Part shown: one piece after another, positions 1-6,512 of the stretch | How the letters are laid out: every line of letters starts with the position of its first letter | Numbering within the stretch: the first letter of the stretch is position 1 | Source: Chloroflexota bacterium | GTDB taxonomy: Bacteria > Chloroflexota > Anaerolineae > Ardenticatenales > Ardenticatenaceae | Length of the DNA stretch: 8,458 nt | Assembly: GCA_003520455.1 (NCBI GenBank) | Contig: DOUV01000370.1 | Span: forward strand, 1 to 8,458 | Direction: 5' to 3' | The notes under the pieces: model-generated | The model's database searches: none | What the model was told of the DNA's origin: nothing | What the model saw: the letters and a program-made list of their open reading frames with translations, nothing else | Program-made: the position numbers and the translations under genes

Positions 1-22
1 GGAGGAGGAGGAGGAGGAGGAG
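1..22 (+). repeat. GGA trinucleotide microsatellite acting as Shine-Dalgarno
   Basis: Seven consecutive GGA units plus a final G open the window; the tract may extend further upstream. It ends 9 nt before the ATG at 32, so its last units are well placed to pair with the anti-Shine-Dalgarno of 16S rRNA. Every unit offers the same GGAGG core, so the site presents several registers. Role as ribosome binding site is inferred from position and composition. Confidence 0.7.
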
Positions 23-31
23 TACCTACAG

Positions 32-1291
32 ATGAGCCTCATTCTGAAGAACAGCAACCTGATCGACGGGACCGGCCGGGTCGTGCCAGACGCAGTGGTG
101 GCCACCGCGGGCTCGAAGATCGTCGCCGCCGGCCCAGCAGCGGAAGTGCACCTCCCCGAGGACGGGGCCGAGGTTATCGACCTCCACGGGATGACGATCA
201 TGCCCGGGCTGATCGATCTCCACGTTCACCTCCACGGTCAGGGTGAAGCCGACGAGGTCACGCGCATGCGCCTCTTGACCGAGACCGATGCCTACCAGGC
301 CGTCATTCTGGCGGAGAATGCCCGCCGGACGATCGAGGCCGGCTTCACCACGATCCGGGACATGGGGGCCCCCAAGGATATCAACATCGATCTGAGCCGG
401 GCCGTGCGCGATGGCATCCTCAAAGGTCCCCGCATCATCCCGGTCTGCACGATTGACATGACCAAGCTACCGGGCGCTTTCGACGTGCACGGCACGCGCG
501 GCAACGTGACCGGGCCGGTCGAGGCCCGCAGGGCCGCCCGTGAGAAAATCGCCGCCGGCGCCGAAGTCATCCACGTCAAGGCTACAGGCGCTCTCTATGG
601 GAAGTTCGGCCCGCATACTCTGATCCTGAGCGTCGAGGAGATGCAGGCCGCCATCGAGGAGGCCCACAAGCTTGGTAAGCTGAGCACAGCCCACGCTTGC
701 GGCGCGGCGGGGATGAAGAACGCCGTGATCGCGGGGGTTCAGTGCATCGAGCACGGGCAGTGGCTCTATGCTGACGACGAATTGGTCCAAATGATGGCCG
801 AGCGTCGCGTAGGTTGGGTTCCCACATTAATGAATAACTTCGTCAAGCTCGCGAAGCTGCGCGAGGCTGAAGCGATCGGCACAAAGTCAGGGTTGGCTGA
901 CTATGTCGAGAAGCGCGTGGTCCATATGGTTGAGCCACACCGGCGGAGCTTCGAGCGAGCGATGGAGGCCGGCGTCCCCGCACCGATTGGAAGCGACTGC
1001 GGTGCGCCATTTACACCCAATGGGACGAACGCACTTGAGCTCGAGATGTATGTAAAGTACGGGGCAACGCCGATGCAGGCCATCGAGGCAGCCACCCGGG
1101 TGGCGGCAGAGACACTGCAGATCGACGACCAGATCGGAACGATCGCGCCTGGAAAGGAGGCTGACCTGATCGTCGTCAGCGACGACCCACTCCGAGACAT
1201 CCGCATCCTGCAGAACCACGAGAACATCTGTTTGGTCATTAAGGGCGGCAAGATCCTTGTAGATCGTCGCAACTCAGCACACCCATCCTGA
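32..1291 (+). CDS. Metal-dependent amidohydrolase (imidazolonepropionase/Xaa-Pro dipeptidase-like group)
   Basis: A 419-residue cytoplasmic hydrolase of the amidohydrolase superfamily, with no signal peptide. The N-terminal beta domain (about residues 1-57) leads into the strand-1 metal motif DLHVHLHG with H64 and H66. Further ligands expected for this family are H221 (STAHACG), H241 (IEHGQW) and D322 (IGSDCGAP). The C-terminal beta domain carries the usual GTIAPGKEADLIVV (369-382). The length is typical. Members of this COG1228-type group include dipeptidases acting on Xaa-Pro or Xaa-Arg/Lys peptides as well as imidazolonepropionase. The adjacent peptide-type ABC transporter favours a peptidase or deacylase for an imported solute, but that is inference. 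The strand that normally provides the bridging lysine reads IHVKATG here, with K183 one residue before ATG and H181 where I would expect lysine. The ATG at 32 is supported by the GGA-rich site 9 nt upstream. Confidence 0.88.
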   Translation: MSLILKNSNLIDGTGRVVPDAVVATAGSKIVAAGPAAEVHLPEDGAEVIDLHGMTIMPGLIDLHVHLHGQGEADEVTRMRLLTETDAYQAVILAENARRTIEAGFTTIRDMGAPKDINIDLSRAVRDGILKGPRIIPVCTIDMTKLPGAFDVHGTRGNVTGPVEARRAAREKIAAGAEVIHVKATGALYGKFGPHTLILSVEEMQAAIEEAHKLGKLSTAHACGAAGMKNAVIAGVQCIEHGQWLYADDELVQMMAERRVGWVPTLMNNFVKLAKLREAEAIGTKSGLADYVEKRVVHMVEPHRRSFERAMEAGVPAPIGSDCGAPFTPNGTNALELEMYVKYGATPMQAIEAATRVAAETLQIDDQIGTIAPGKEADLIVVSDDPLRDIRILQNHENICLVIKGGKILVDRRNSAHPS

Positions 1292-1482
1292 CTTCCGTTG
1301 TCCTCGGGATATCGAATTCTTCGGAGGGGATCATCGGCGTCACCGTTCGAGTGGGCAAGAGAGGAGGCGCCAATAGAACACAACAGCGATTCAGCCAACC
1401 GTAGACCGGTAAGAGACCCCACGGGGGGAACGGAACTACATACCATAAGGAGGAGGCTCGAGGAGCCCAGGAGGGGATTCAT
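1292..1482 (+). promoter_or_regulatory. Leader of the binding-protein gene with two Shine-Dalgarno tracts and a hairpin
   Basis: This 191-nt gap has no gene I can support. Its 3' end is purine-rich: AAGGAGGAGG lies at 1447-1456 and AGGAGGGG at 1469-1476, the latter 6 nt before the ATG at 1483. Between them GGCTC (1455-1459) and GAGCC (1463-1467) form a 5-bp stem with a 3-nt loop. The first tract has no start codon at usable spacing, so it may act as a ribosome standby site. I found no convincing -35/-10 pair and no terminator, so whether a separate promoter sits here is open. Confidence 0.45.
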
Positions 1483-3210
1483 ATGACAGACCATCGAATC
1501 ACTTACCGCAGACTGAGTCGGAGGAAATTCTTGACGATTGCCGGTTCCAGCGCGGCGGCGGCCTGGTTAGCCGCCTGTGCTCGCCAGGCTGGTCCACAAG
1601 TCGCGGCTCCGGCCGTCACCCCCACCAGGACTGATACAGGACTCGCAACGGTGGCTCCGTCTTCAGCCGCACCGCTGACTGGCAAGGGAACGGGCATTGC
1701 AATCTTGGCATCGGGCGCCGAGGCCGATCCTTGGGATCCAGCCTTGGCAACCAGGGCGACGTCCGCCCAGATCATGTACAATATCTACGACGCTCCGTTC
1801 CGCTTCGAGGGGTGGGACTTGGTCAACTGGCTCGCGGAGAACCACACTTTCTCCGAGGATGCCAAAACCCTGACTGTCAAGCTCCGTGAGGGAACCAGGT
1901 TCCACGATGGTACGGAGATGAAAGCTTCTGACGTCGTCTTTTCGATGAAGAGGATGATCGAGATGCAAGGGCCGATGAGCCTGTTATGGACTGGCATCGT
2001 TGAGCCCGACGGCATCACGACGATCGATGATTACAGCTTTAAGATTTCGGCGCTACAGCCCTATCTCCCCTTGGTGGAGACGCTCGCCTGGGTGTACGTG
2101 CTGAACGAGAAGCAGGTCATGGCTCATGTCGAGGGGGACGACTACGGCACGAACTGGCTTGGCCAGAACGACGCCGGTTCGGGCCCCTTTATGGTCAAGG
2201 AGGTCCAGCCGGGCGAGCGGGTACGCTTTGACCGGTTCCCGGATTTCTGGGGCGGTTGGGGGCCCAAGTACCTCGACGGCTGGGTCTTCGAGGTGATCCG
2301 TGAGCCCGCAACCATTCGCCTCGCGATGCAGACCGGTCAGGCTCACGCCGTACAGTTGTGGTCGATCGACGTCGACTCCCACGAGACGATTCGCGACACG
2401 GGGGCGACCGATATGTTCGATTACCCGATCCCCAGCATCGTCTGCATCAAGATGAACAACCAGAAGTGGCCAACCAACAACAAGGACTTCCGCAAGGCGA
2501 TGGCCTACGCCTTTGACTACGACGCCGTCATCCAGGGTCTCCTGAAGGGTGAATCTGATTACGTCTTCGGACCCTACCCGAAGGGCTTCGAGTTCTGGAA
2601 GAGTTTCGAAGGGAGCGACATGCTTTATCGGCGGGATCTCGACCGGGCGCGTCACCACCTCGAGCAATCCGGTTTCGACCCCACGAGCGAGAGTCTCAAG
2701 TACAACTATCGAAGCTTCGATCCGACCCAGCGGGACTACGGTCTGGTCCTCCAGGCCAGCCTGAAGGAGCTCGGCGTCAATGTCGAACTGGAGGGTCTCA
2801 CCGGACCGGAATTCGCCGAACGACAGAAGAATCCTGAGAACGCCGTCCACTTCAACCGGATCTCAGGGCGCGGCCTCATGTCCGATCCCGACTTCTACTG
2901 CCGCGAGTTTTTCTACTCCGGCACCTGGGAGGGCAAGACGGGGTATTGGGCCACGATGTCGTTCTACAAGAACGATAGAGTGGATGAACTCCTCGATGAG
3001 GCCCGGCACGGGGCCGACCAAGAGGCCCGCCAGAAGATGTATGAAGAGGTCCAAGACAACATCTACGACGACGCCCCAGACATCTGGGTCGATCAGCAGC
3101 GCTTCATCGTCTCGATTGCTAAGAACCTGAAACGTTTCGAGCCGAAGCCACTGGGCGGGAATCCCATCGGTTTCTATCCCATGTACTTTGAAACGGGTGG
3201 CACGAGCTGA
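1483..3210 (+). CDS. ABC transporter substrate-binding lipoprotein, family 5 (dipeptide/oligopeptide type)
   Basis: A 575-residue extracellular solute-binding protein of the DppA/OppA family. The N-terminus has a twin-arginine motif (SRRKFL, 12-17), a short hydrophobic segment and the lipobox LAAC with C32, so it is predicted to be exported folded by Tat and anchored by lipid. Residues 33-68 are an Ala/Pro/Thr/Ser-rich flexible linker. The family signature LREGTRFHDGTEMKASDVVF lies at 134-153, followed by further family-like stretches (DAGSGPFMV 230-238, RKAMAYAFDYDAVI 337-350) and the typical C-terminal NDRVDELLDEAR (497-508). It would hand solute to the permeases encoded just downstream. 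Substrate class is known only at family level; peptides are most likely, while nickel, sugars or opines occur in relatives. The start has a strong ribosome binding site 6 nt upstream. A hairpin follows the stop, fitting higher expression than the permeases. Confidence 0.93.
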   Translation: MTDHRITYRRLSRRKFLTIAGSSAAAAWLAACARQAGPQVAAPAVTPTRTDTGLATVAPSSAAPLTGKGTGIAILASGAEADPWDPALATRATSAQIMYNIYDAPFRFEGWDLVNWLAENHTFSEDAKTLTVKLREGTRFHDGTEMKASDVVFSMKRMIEMQGPMSLLWTGIVEPDGITTIDDYSFKISALQPYLPLVETLAWVYVLNEKQVMAHVEGDDYGTNWLGQNDAGSGPFMVKEVQPGERVRFDRFPDFWGGWGPKYLDGWVFEVIREPATIRLAMQTGQAHAVQLWSIDVDSHETIRDTGATDMFDYPIPSIVCIKMNNQKWPTNNKDFRKAMAYAFDYDAVIQGLLKGESDYVFGPYPKGFEFWKSFEGSDMLYRRDLDRARHHLEQSGFDPTSESLKYNYRSFDPTQRDYGLVLQASLKELGVNVELEGLTGPEFAERQKNPENAVHFNRISGRGLMSDPDFYCREFFYSGTWEGKTGYWATMSFYKNDRVDELLDEARHGADQEARQKMYEEVQDNIYDDAPDIWVDQQRFIVSIAKNLKRFEPKPLGGNPIGFYPMYFETGGTS

Positions 3211-3227
3211 GATATAGAACTGGCAGA

Positions 3228-3264
3228 GGGCTGCAGTGGGTGGCAAATCTGCTCGCTGCAGCCC
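3228..3264 (+). promoter_or_regulatory. Intercistronic hairpin between binding protein and permease genes
   Basis: GGGCTGCAG (3228-3236) is the exact reverse complement of CTGCAGCCC (3256-3264). In RNA the stem continues inward through 3243/3249 with four G-U wobbles, giving 16 consecutive pairs and a 5-nt loop (3244-3248). It begins 18 nt after the binding-protein stop and ends 7 nt before the permease ribosome binding site. No U-run follows, so it is not a typical intrinsic terminator. Such hairpins commonly protect the upstream binding-protein mRNA from 3' exonucleases; that role here is inferred. Confidence 0.65.
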
Positions 3265-3283
3265 GCACAGCGGAGTTGGCAGC

Positions 3284-4306
3284 ATGAGGGTCCTGCGTTT
3301 TATCACCAAGCGGCTGATCTTGCTGATCCCAATCCTGATCGGCCTGGTTACGGTCACCTTCTTTATCTCGCACATCCTGCCGGGCGACCCAGTCACGTTA
3401 GCCGCCGGAGAGGCAGCGCCGCCGGAGACAGTCGAGCGCTTGAGGCGTGAGTTCGGCTTCGATCAGCCCCTGTGGGTCCAATACGGCCGATTCTGGAGCC
3501 ACCTCGCCCACGGAGATCTTGGTCGATCGCTTTTAACCCGTCGGCCGGTCACGGAGGATATCATCCGGTTCTTCCCAGCCACGCTCGAGTTGGCCATCGT
3601 CGCCCTTATCATTGCGGTGCTCGTTGGGGTCTCTTCTGGCGTCGTCTCTGCCGTTCGCCAGGGGGGATTCCTCGATCATGCGCTTCGGGTGCTATCCATC
3701 TCCGGTGTGTCCTTGCCGCGATTCTGGCTGGCCCTCCTGCTCCAAGTGCTGGCTTTTCAGACTGGGCTTCTCCCGATTTCCGGCCGGATTGATACCTTTA
3801 TCCCGCCACCTCAGCAAATCACCGGGCTCTACCTGGTAGATAGTCTTCTGACAGCCAATTGGGCCGCTTTCTGGAGCAGTGCCGCCCACATTATCCTGCC
3901 CGCCTTGAGCATGGCCTTTGCGATTATCGGCCTCACTCAGCGCATGACTCGAGCGAATATGTTGGATGTACTAACTCAAGACTATGTCTTGAATGCGTAC
4001 GCTGCGGCGGGGCTTCCCCGGACGATCGTGAACTTCAAGTATGCTCTCAAGAGCGCGCTCATCCCGGTGGTCTCACAGGTCGCCCTGAGTCTCGGCTTCC
4101 TGCTATCGGGCTCGCTGCTCGTAGAGACAGTGTACAACTGGCCTGGAATCGGGCTCTATATTGTGAACGCTGCCAACTATAATGACTACCAGCCAGTGAT
4201 AGGCGGAGTCATCCTGACCGGTGTAATCTTCGTGATGGTGAATCTGATAGCCGACATCCTCTACACGGTCCTCGATCCCCGTATCGAGTACGGCAAGGTC
4301 ACGTGA
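3284..4306 (+). CDS. dppB: ABC transporter permease, DppB type
   Basis: A 340-residue inner-membrane permease. The N-terminus MRVLRFITKRLILLIPILIG followed by ILPGDP (31-36) is the classic DppB/OppB/NikB start. About six membrane segments are visible, near 9-31, 100-123, 136-160, 198-217, 256-280 and 302-328. The EAA-type coupling loop to the ATPases is around 237-260 (YAAAGLPRTIV...ALIPV), and NWPGIG (285-290) and the end VLDPRIEYG (329-337) are family hallmarks. The frame is open upstream to a GTG at 3236, but that start would lie inside the preceding hairpin and add 16 non-homologous-looking residues. The ATG at 3284 has GGAG 8 nt upstream and gives the normal N-terminus, so I chose it. 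It pairs with the DppC-type permease downstream. The symbol reflects family, not proven dipeptide specificity. Confidence 0.92.
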   Translation: MRVLRFITKRLILLIPILIGLVTVTFFISHILPGDPVTLAAGEAAPPETVERLRREFGFDQPLWVQYGRFWSHLAHGDLGRSLLTRRPVTEDIIRFFPATLELAIVALIIAVLVGVSSGVVSAVRQGGFLDHALRVLSISGVSLPRFWLALLLQVLAFQTGLLPISGRIDTFIPPPQQITGLYLVDSLLTANWAAFWSSAAHIILPALSMAFAIIGLTQRMTRANMLDVLTQDYVLNAYAAAGLPRTIVNFKYALKSALIPVVSQVALSLGFLLSGSLLVETVYNWPGIGLYIVNAANYNDYQPVIGGVILTGVIFVMVNLIADILYTVLDPRIEYGKVT

Positions 4307-4372
4307 TATGCGACGCGAGGGCGCTCTCGTACGCGAATGCGCCTGCTCACTGTAAAGCTAAGGGAGTACATG

Positions 4373-5311
4373 ATGGGAGTGGCGCCCAGAGGGCAATCTA
4401 CATTAGAGATGGGGACAGCTGTTGCGCCGACCAGGCCTCGTCGGATTCTGGCCCTGTTCCCAGAAGAGAGTCAGGAGAAAATCGCCATCTTTTTCGGCAA
4501 CCCGCTCTCGATCTTAGGACTCGCCCTGGTCCTCTTCTGGATATTCGTGGCAATATTCGCCACCAGTCTGGCGCCATACCCGCAAGAGGGCGGGGCAGTC
4601 GTGAATCTTCTGAACCGTCTGAAGCCACCGTCCCCGGAGCATCTTGGCGGCACCGACCACCTGGGAAGAGACGTGCTGAGCCGCGTCATCCTTGGTTCAC
4701 GGATTTCGATCACCGCCGGCATTGTTCCGATCTTCCTGTCGCTGCTCATCGGCGTCCCACTGGGAGCGGTGGCCGGTTATTACGGTGGCAAGATCGATAT
4801 GGTCATCATGCGCGGTGCCGATATCTTCCTGGCTATGCCTCGCCTGATTCTCGCGATCGCGATTACGGCGGCGCTCGGCCGGTCACTCGTGAACGCTATG
4901 CTCGCCATCGCGATCGTCTCCTGGCCTTACTATGCACGGGTCATCTACGGCCAGGCCCTCTCGTTGAAAGAGCGGGTCTTCGTTGAGGCGGCGCGAGGTC
5001 TGGGCGCCTCCAAGTGGAAGATCATTTGGGATCATATCCTGCCCAATTCGGTCTCAACTATTATCGTCATGTTCACCACCGACCTGGGTTTTGGAATTCT
5101 GACCATGGCTAGCCTCAGTTTCGTCGGGATGGGCGCTCAGCCGCCCAGTCCCGAGTGGGGGCTGAACATTAGTATCGGCCGCGCGTTCATGCCTGAGAAG
5201 TGGTGGATTACGTTCTTTCCAGGGATGGGGATCTTCACACTTGTACTCGGTTTTAACCTGATCGGCGATGGCCTGCGAGATGCTCTTGATCCCCGCACGA
5301 GGACACGCTGA
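4373..5311 (+). CDS. dppC: ABC transporter permease, DppC type
   Basis: A 312-residue inner-membrane permease, partner of the DppB-type protein. After a charged cytoplasmic N-terminus, the first membrane segment is at about 46-66. Family motifs follow: GGTDHLGRDVLSRVILGSR (92-110), the EAA loop VEAARGLGASKWK...ILPN (204-225), SFVGMGAQPPSPEWG (249-263) and GDGLRDALDPR (298-308). The frame also has ATGs at 4337 and 4370. AGGGAG at 4361-4366 is 6 nt before 4373 but only 3 nt before 4370, and no good site precedes 4337, so 4373 is preferred; the 4337 start would give 324 residues. The stop codon overlaps the next start by one base (TGATG), implying translational coupling with the ATPase gene. The gap to the preceding gene is 66 nt. 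Confidence 0.92.
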   Translation: MGVAPRGQSTLEMGTAVAPTRPRRILALFPEESQEKIAIFFGNPLSILGLALVLFWIFVAIFATSLAPYPQEGGAVVNLLNRLKPPSPEHLGGTDHLGRDVLSRVILGSRISITAGIVPIFLSLLIGVPLGAVAGYYGGKIDMVIMRGADIFLAMPRLILAIAITAALGRSLVNAMLAIAIVSWPYYARVIYGQALSLKERVFVEAARGLGASKWKIIWDHILPNSVSTIIVMFTTDLGFGILTMASLSFVGMGAQPPSPEWGLNISIGRAFMPEKWWITFFPGMGIFTLVLGFNLIGDGLRDALDPRTRTR

Positions 5312-6498
5312 TGAACGTAAGCTCTGCTCGAGACAATGCGCTTCTTGAAATCATAGACCTGAGAGTGCAGTTCCGTACCTGGAGGGGTACGGTTCAGGCG
5401 CTCGAGAGAGTCAGTTTGCGAGTCGCCCGCAACGAGATCGTGGGGCTGATCGGTGAAAGCGGCTCTGGAAAATCGGTCACCGGTCTCTCGATCCTGAACC
5501 TCTTGCCGGCTCCGCCCGGCATCGTAGGCGGTGAGATCTGGTTCGAGGGACGCAACCTGCTCAGTCTGCCGCAGCAAGAGTTGGAACGTATCCAAGGCAA
5601 GAAGATAGCCGTAATCTCGCAAGATCCTCTTTCTTCGCTGAATCCGGTCTTTACAGTCGGGGAGCAACTCATTGACGCGATCCTCTGGGCCGATCTTGTA
5701 GAAAGTGATCCCGCCTATGCCTCAATCCTCAAGCTGGTTGACAGGTGGAGCCGGGCAGGGCGGACGCGAGTGAAGCGGGCTCAGGAGCGGGCCTGTGAGC
5801 TCCTTGCGCAGGTGGGCCTGCCGTCCCCCAAGCGGCAACTGCGCGCCTATCCTCATGAGCTCAGCGGTGGAATGCGCCAGCGGGTCTCGATCGCGATCGC
5901 TCTCAGTAGCAAGCCGACATTGGTCATCGCCGACGAACCAACAACCGCTCTCGATGTGACGGTACAAGCCCAGATTTTGAACCTCCTGAAGGAACTGGCC
6001 GTCTCGCACGGCCTTTCCATGCTTTACATCTCGCACGATCTTAGCGTCGTCGCTCAACTCTGCGACCGGGTGGCCGTGATGTATGCCGGGCAGATCGTAG
6101 AACATGGTAGCGCCGAGCAGCTTTTCCAGAACCCGCAGCACCCCTATACGCGGGCTCTGCTCCAGGCGGTCATAGAACATAGGGCGGGCGAGTTCCTGGA
6201 GATCCCCGGCGAGGTCCCCGACATGGTAGCGCCGCCGTTGGGATGCCATTTTCACCCCCGCTGCCCTCTGGCGCAGGCCCTCTGTCAGCAATTCGAGCCG
6301 GAGCTGGAGGAGATCGAAGCGGCTCACTGGGTGGCTTGCCCCCCCGCTTTGGAGAGGGCCAAGCCTGGACATCACGGTTGGGCTACGGTCCTCCGTGCCG
6401 ATGTGGACCAGTCGGGTCCACCCGATGGGGATCGCTCTTCGTACCAGGCTAAACAGAGCCCCGCCTGGGTCGCTTCTTCAAGTGAAGCCAGTGATTGA
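5311..6498 (+). CDS. dppD: ABC transporter ATPase, DppD type, with Fe-S-type cysteine motif and extended tail
   Basis: A 395-residue cytoplasmic ATPase that powers the permease pair. It has Walker A GESGSGKS (48-55), Q-loop Q104, signature LSGGM (184-188), Walker B TLVIADEP (203-210, catalytic E209) and switch histidine H242. The C-terminal oligo/dipeptide transporter domain carries four cysteines, C312, C318, C325 and C343 (CX5CX6CX17C), the pattern reported to bind a [4Fe-4S] cluster in DppD-type ATPases. It is longer than the usual roughly 330 residues for two reasons: an apparent insertion of about 25 residues between Q-loop and signature (about 128-155) and a hydrophilic tail after about 351. 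The start ATG overlaps the previous stop by one base and has GAGGA 7 nt upstream. It is expected to pair with the downstream DppF-type ATPase as a heterodimer. Confidence 0.93.
   Translation: MNVSSARDNALLEIIDLRVQFRTWRGTVQALERVSLRVARNEIVGLIGESGSGKSVTGLSILNLLPAPPGIVGGEIWFEGRNLLSLPQQELERIQGKKIAVISQDPLSSLNPVFTVGEQLIDAILWADLVESDPAYASILKLVDRWSRAGRTRVKRAQERACELLAQVGLPSPKRQLRAYPHELSGGMRQRVSIAIALSSKPTLVIADEPTTALDVTVQAQILNLLKELAVSHGLSMLYISHDLSVVAQLCDRVAVMYAGQIVEHGSAEQLFQNPQHPYTRALLQAVIEHRAGEFLEIPGEVPDMVAPPLGCHFHPRCPLAQALCQQFEPELEEIEAAHWVACPPALERAKPGHHGWATVLRADVDQSGPPDGDRSSYQAKQSPAWVASSSEASD
6403..6421 (+). other. Hairpin inside the 3' end of the DppD-type gene
   Basis: GTGGACC (6403-6409) and GGTCCAC (6415-6421) form a perfect 7-bp stem with a 5-nt loop, inside the part of the gene that encodes the non-conserved tail and about 90 nt before the next start codon. 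Any effect on coupling between the two ATPase genes is speculative. Confidence 0.3.
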
Positions 6499-6512
6499 AT
6501 TGGGGGCAAACC

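Noticed and set aside
32..1291. Naming the amidohydrolase hutI (imidazolonepropionase).
   Set aside because: No other histidine-degradation gene is nearby and the peptide transporter context points to a different substrate within the same broad group.
1309..1320. GATATCGAATTC resembles a cloning-vector polylinker segment.
   Set aside because: The match is only these 12 bases; flanking sequence does not continue as vector, so it is most likely coincidence.
1298..1486. 62-codon frame in the leader, overlapping the binding-protein start by 4 nt.
   Set aside because: It starts with TTG without a ribosome site and has no recognisable sequence; the overlap alone is not enough to call a leader peptide.
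2053..2850. Long open frame on the - strand opposite the binding-protein gene (265 codons).
   Set aside because: It is antisense to a clearly conserved protein, its translation resembles nothing known, and such mirror frames are common at this GC content.
3236..3283. Upstream GTG start for the DppB-type permease.
   Set aside because: It lies within the hairpin stem and adds residues not typical of the family; the ATG at 3284 has a good ribosome site and a classic N-terminus.
4303..4986. 227-codon + strand frame overlapping the DppC-type gene.
   Set aside because: The overlapped frame encodes an unmistakable permease, whereas this one is Arg/Pro/Gly-rich with no recognisable domain: a shadow frame.
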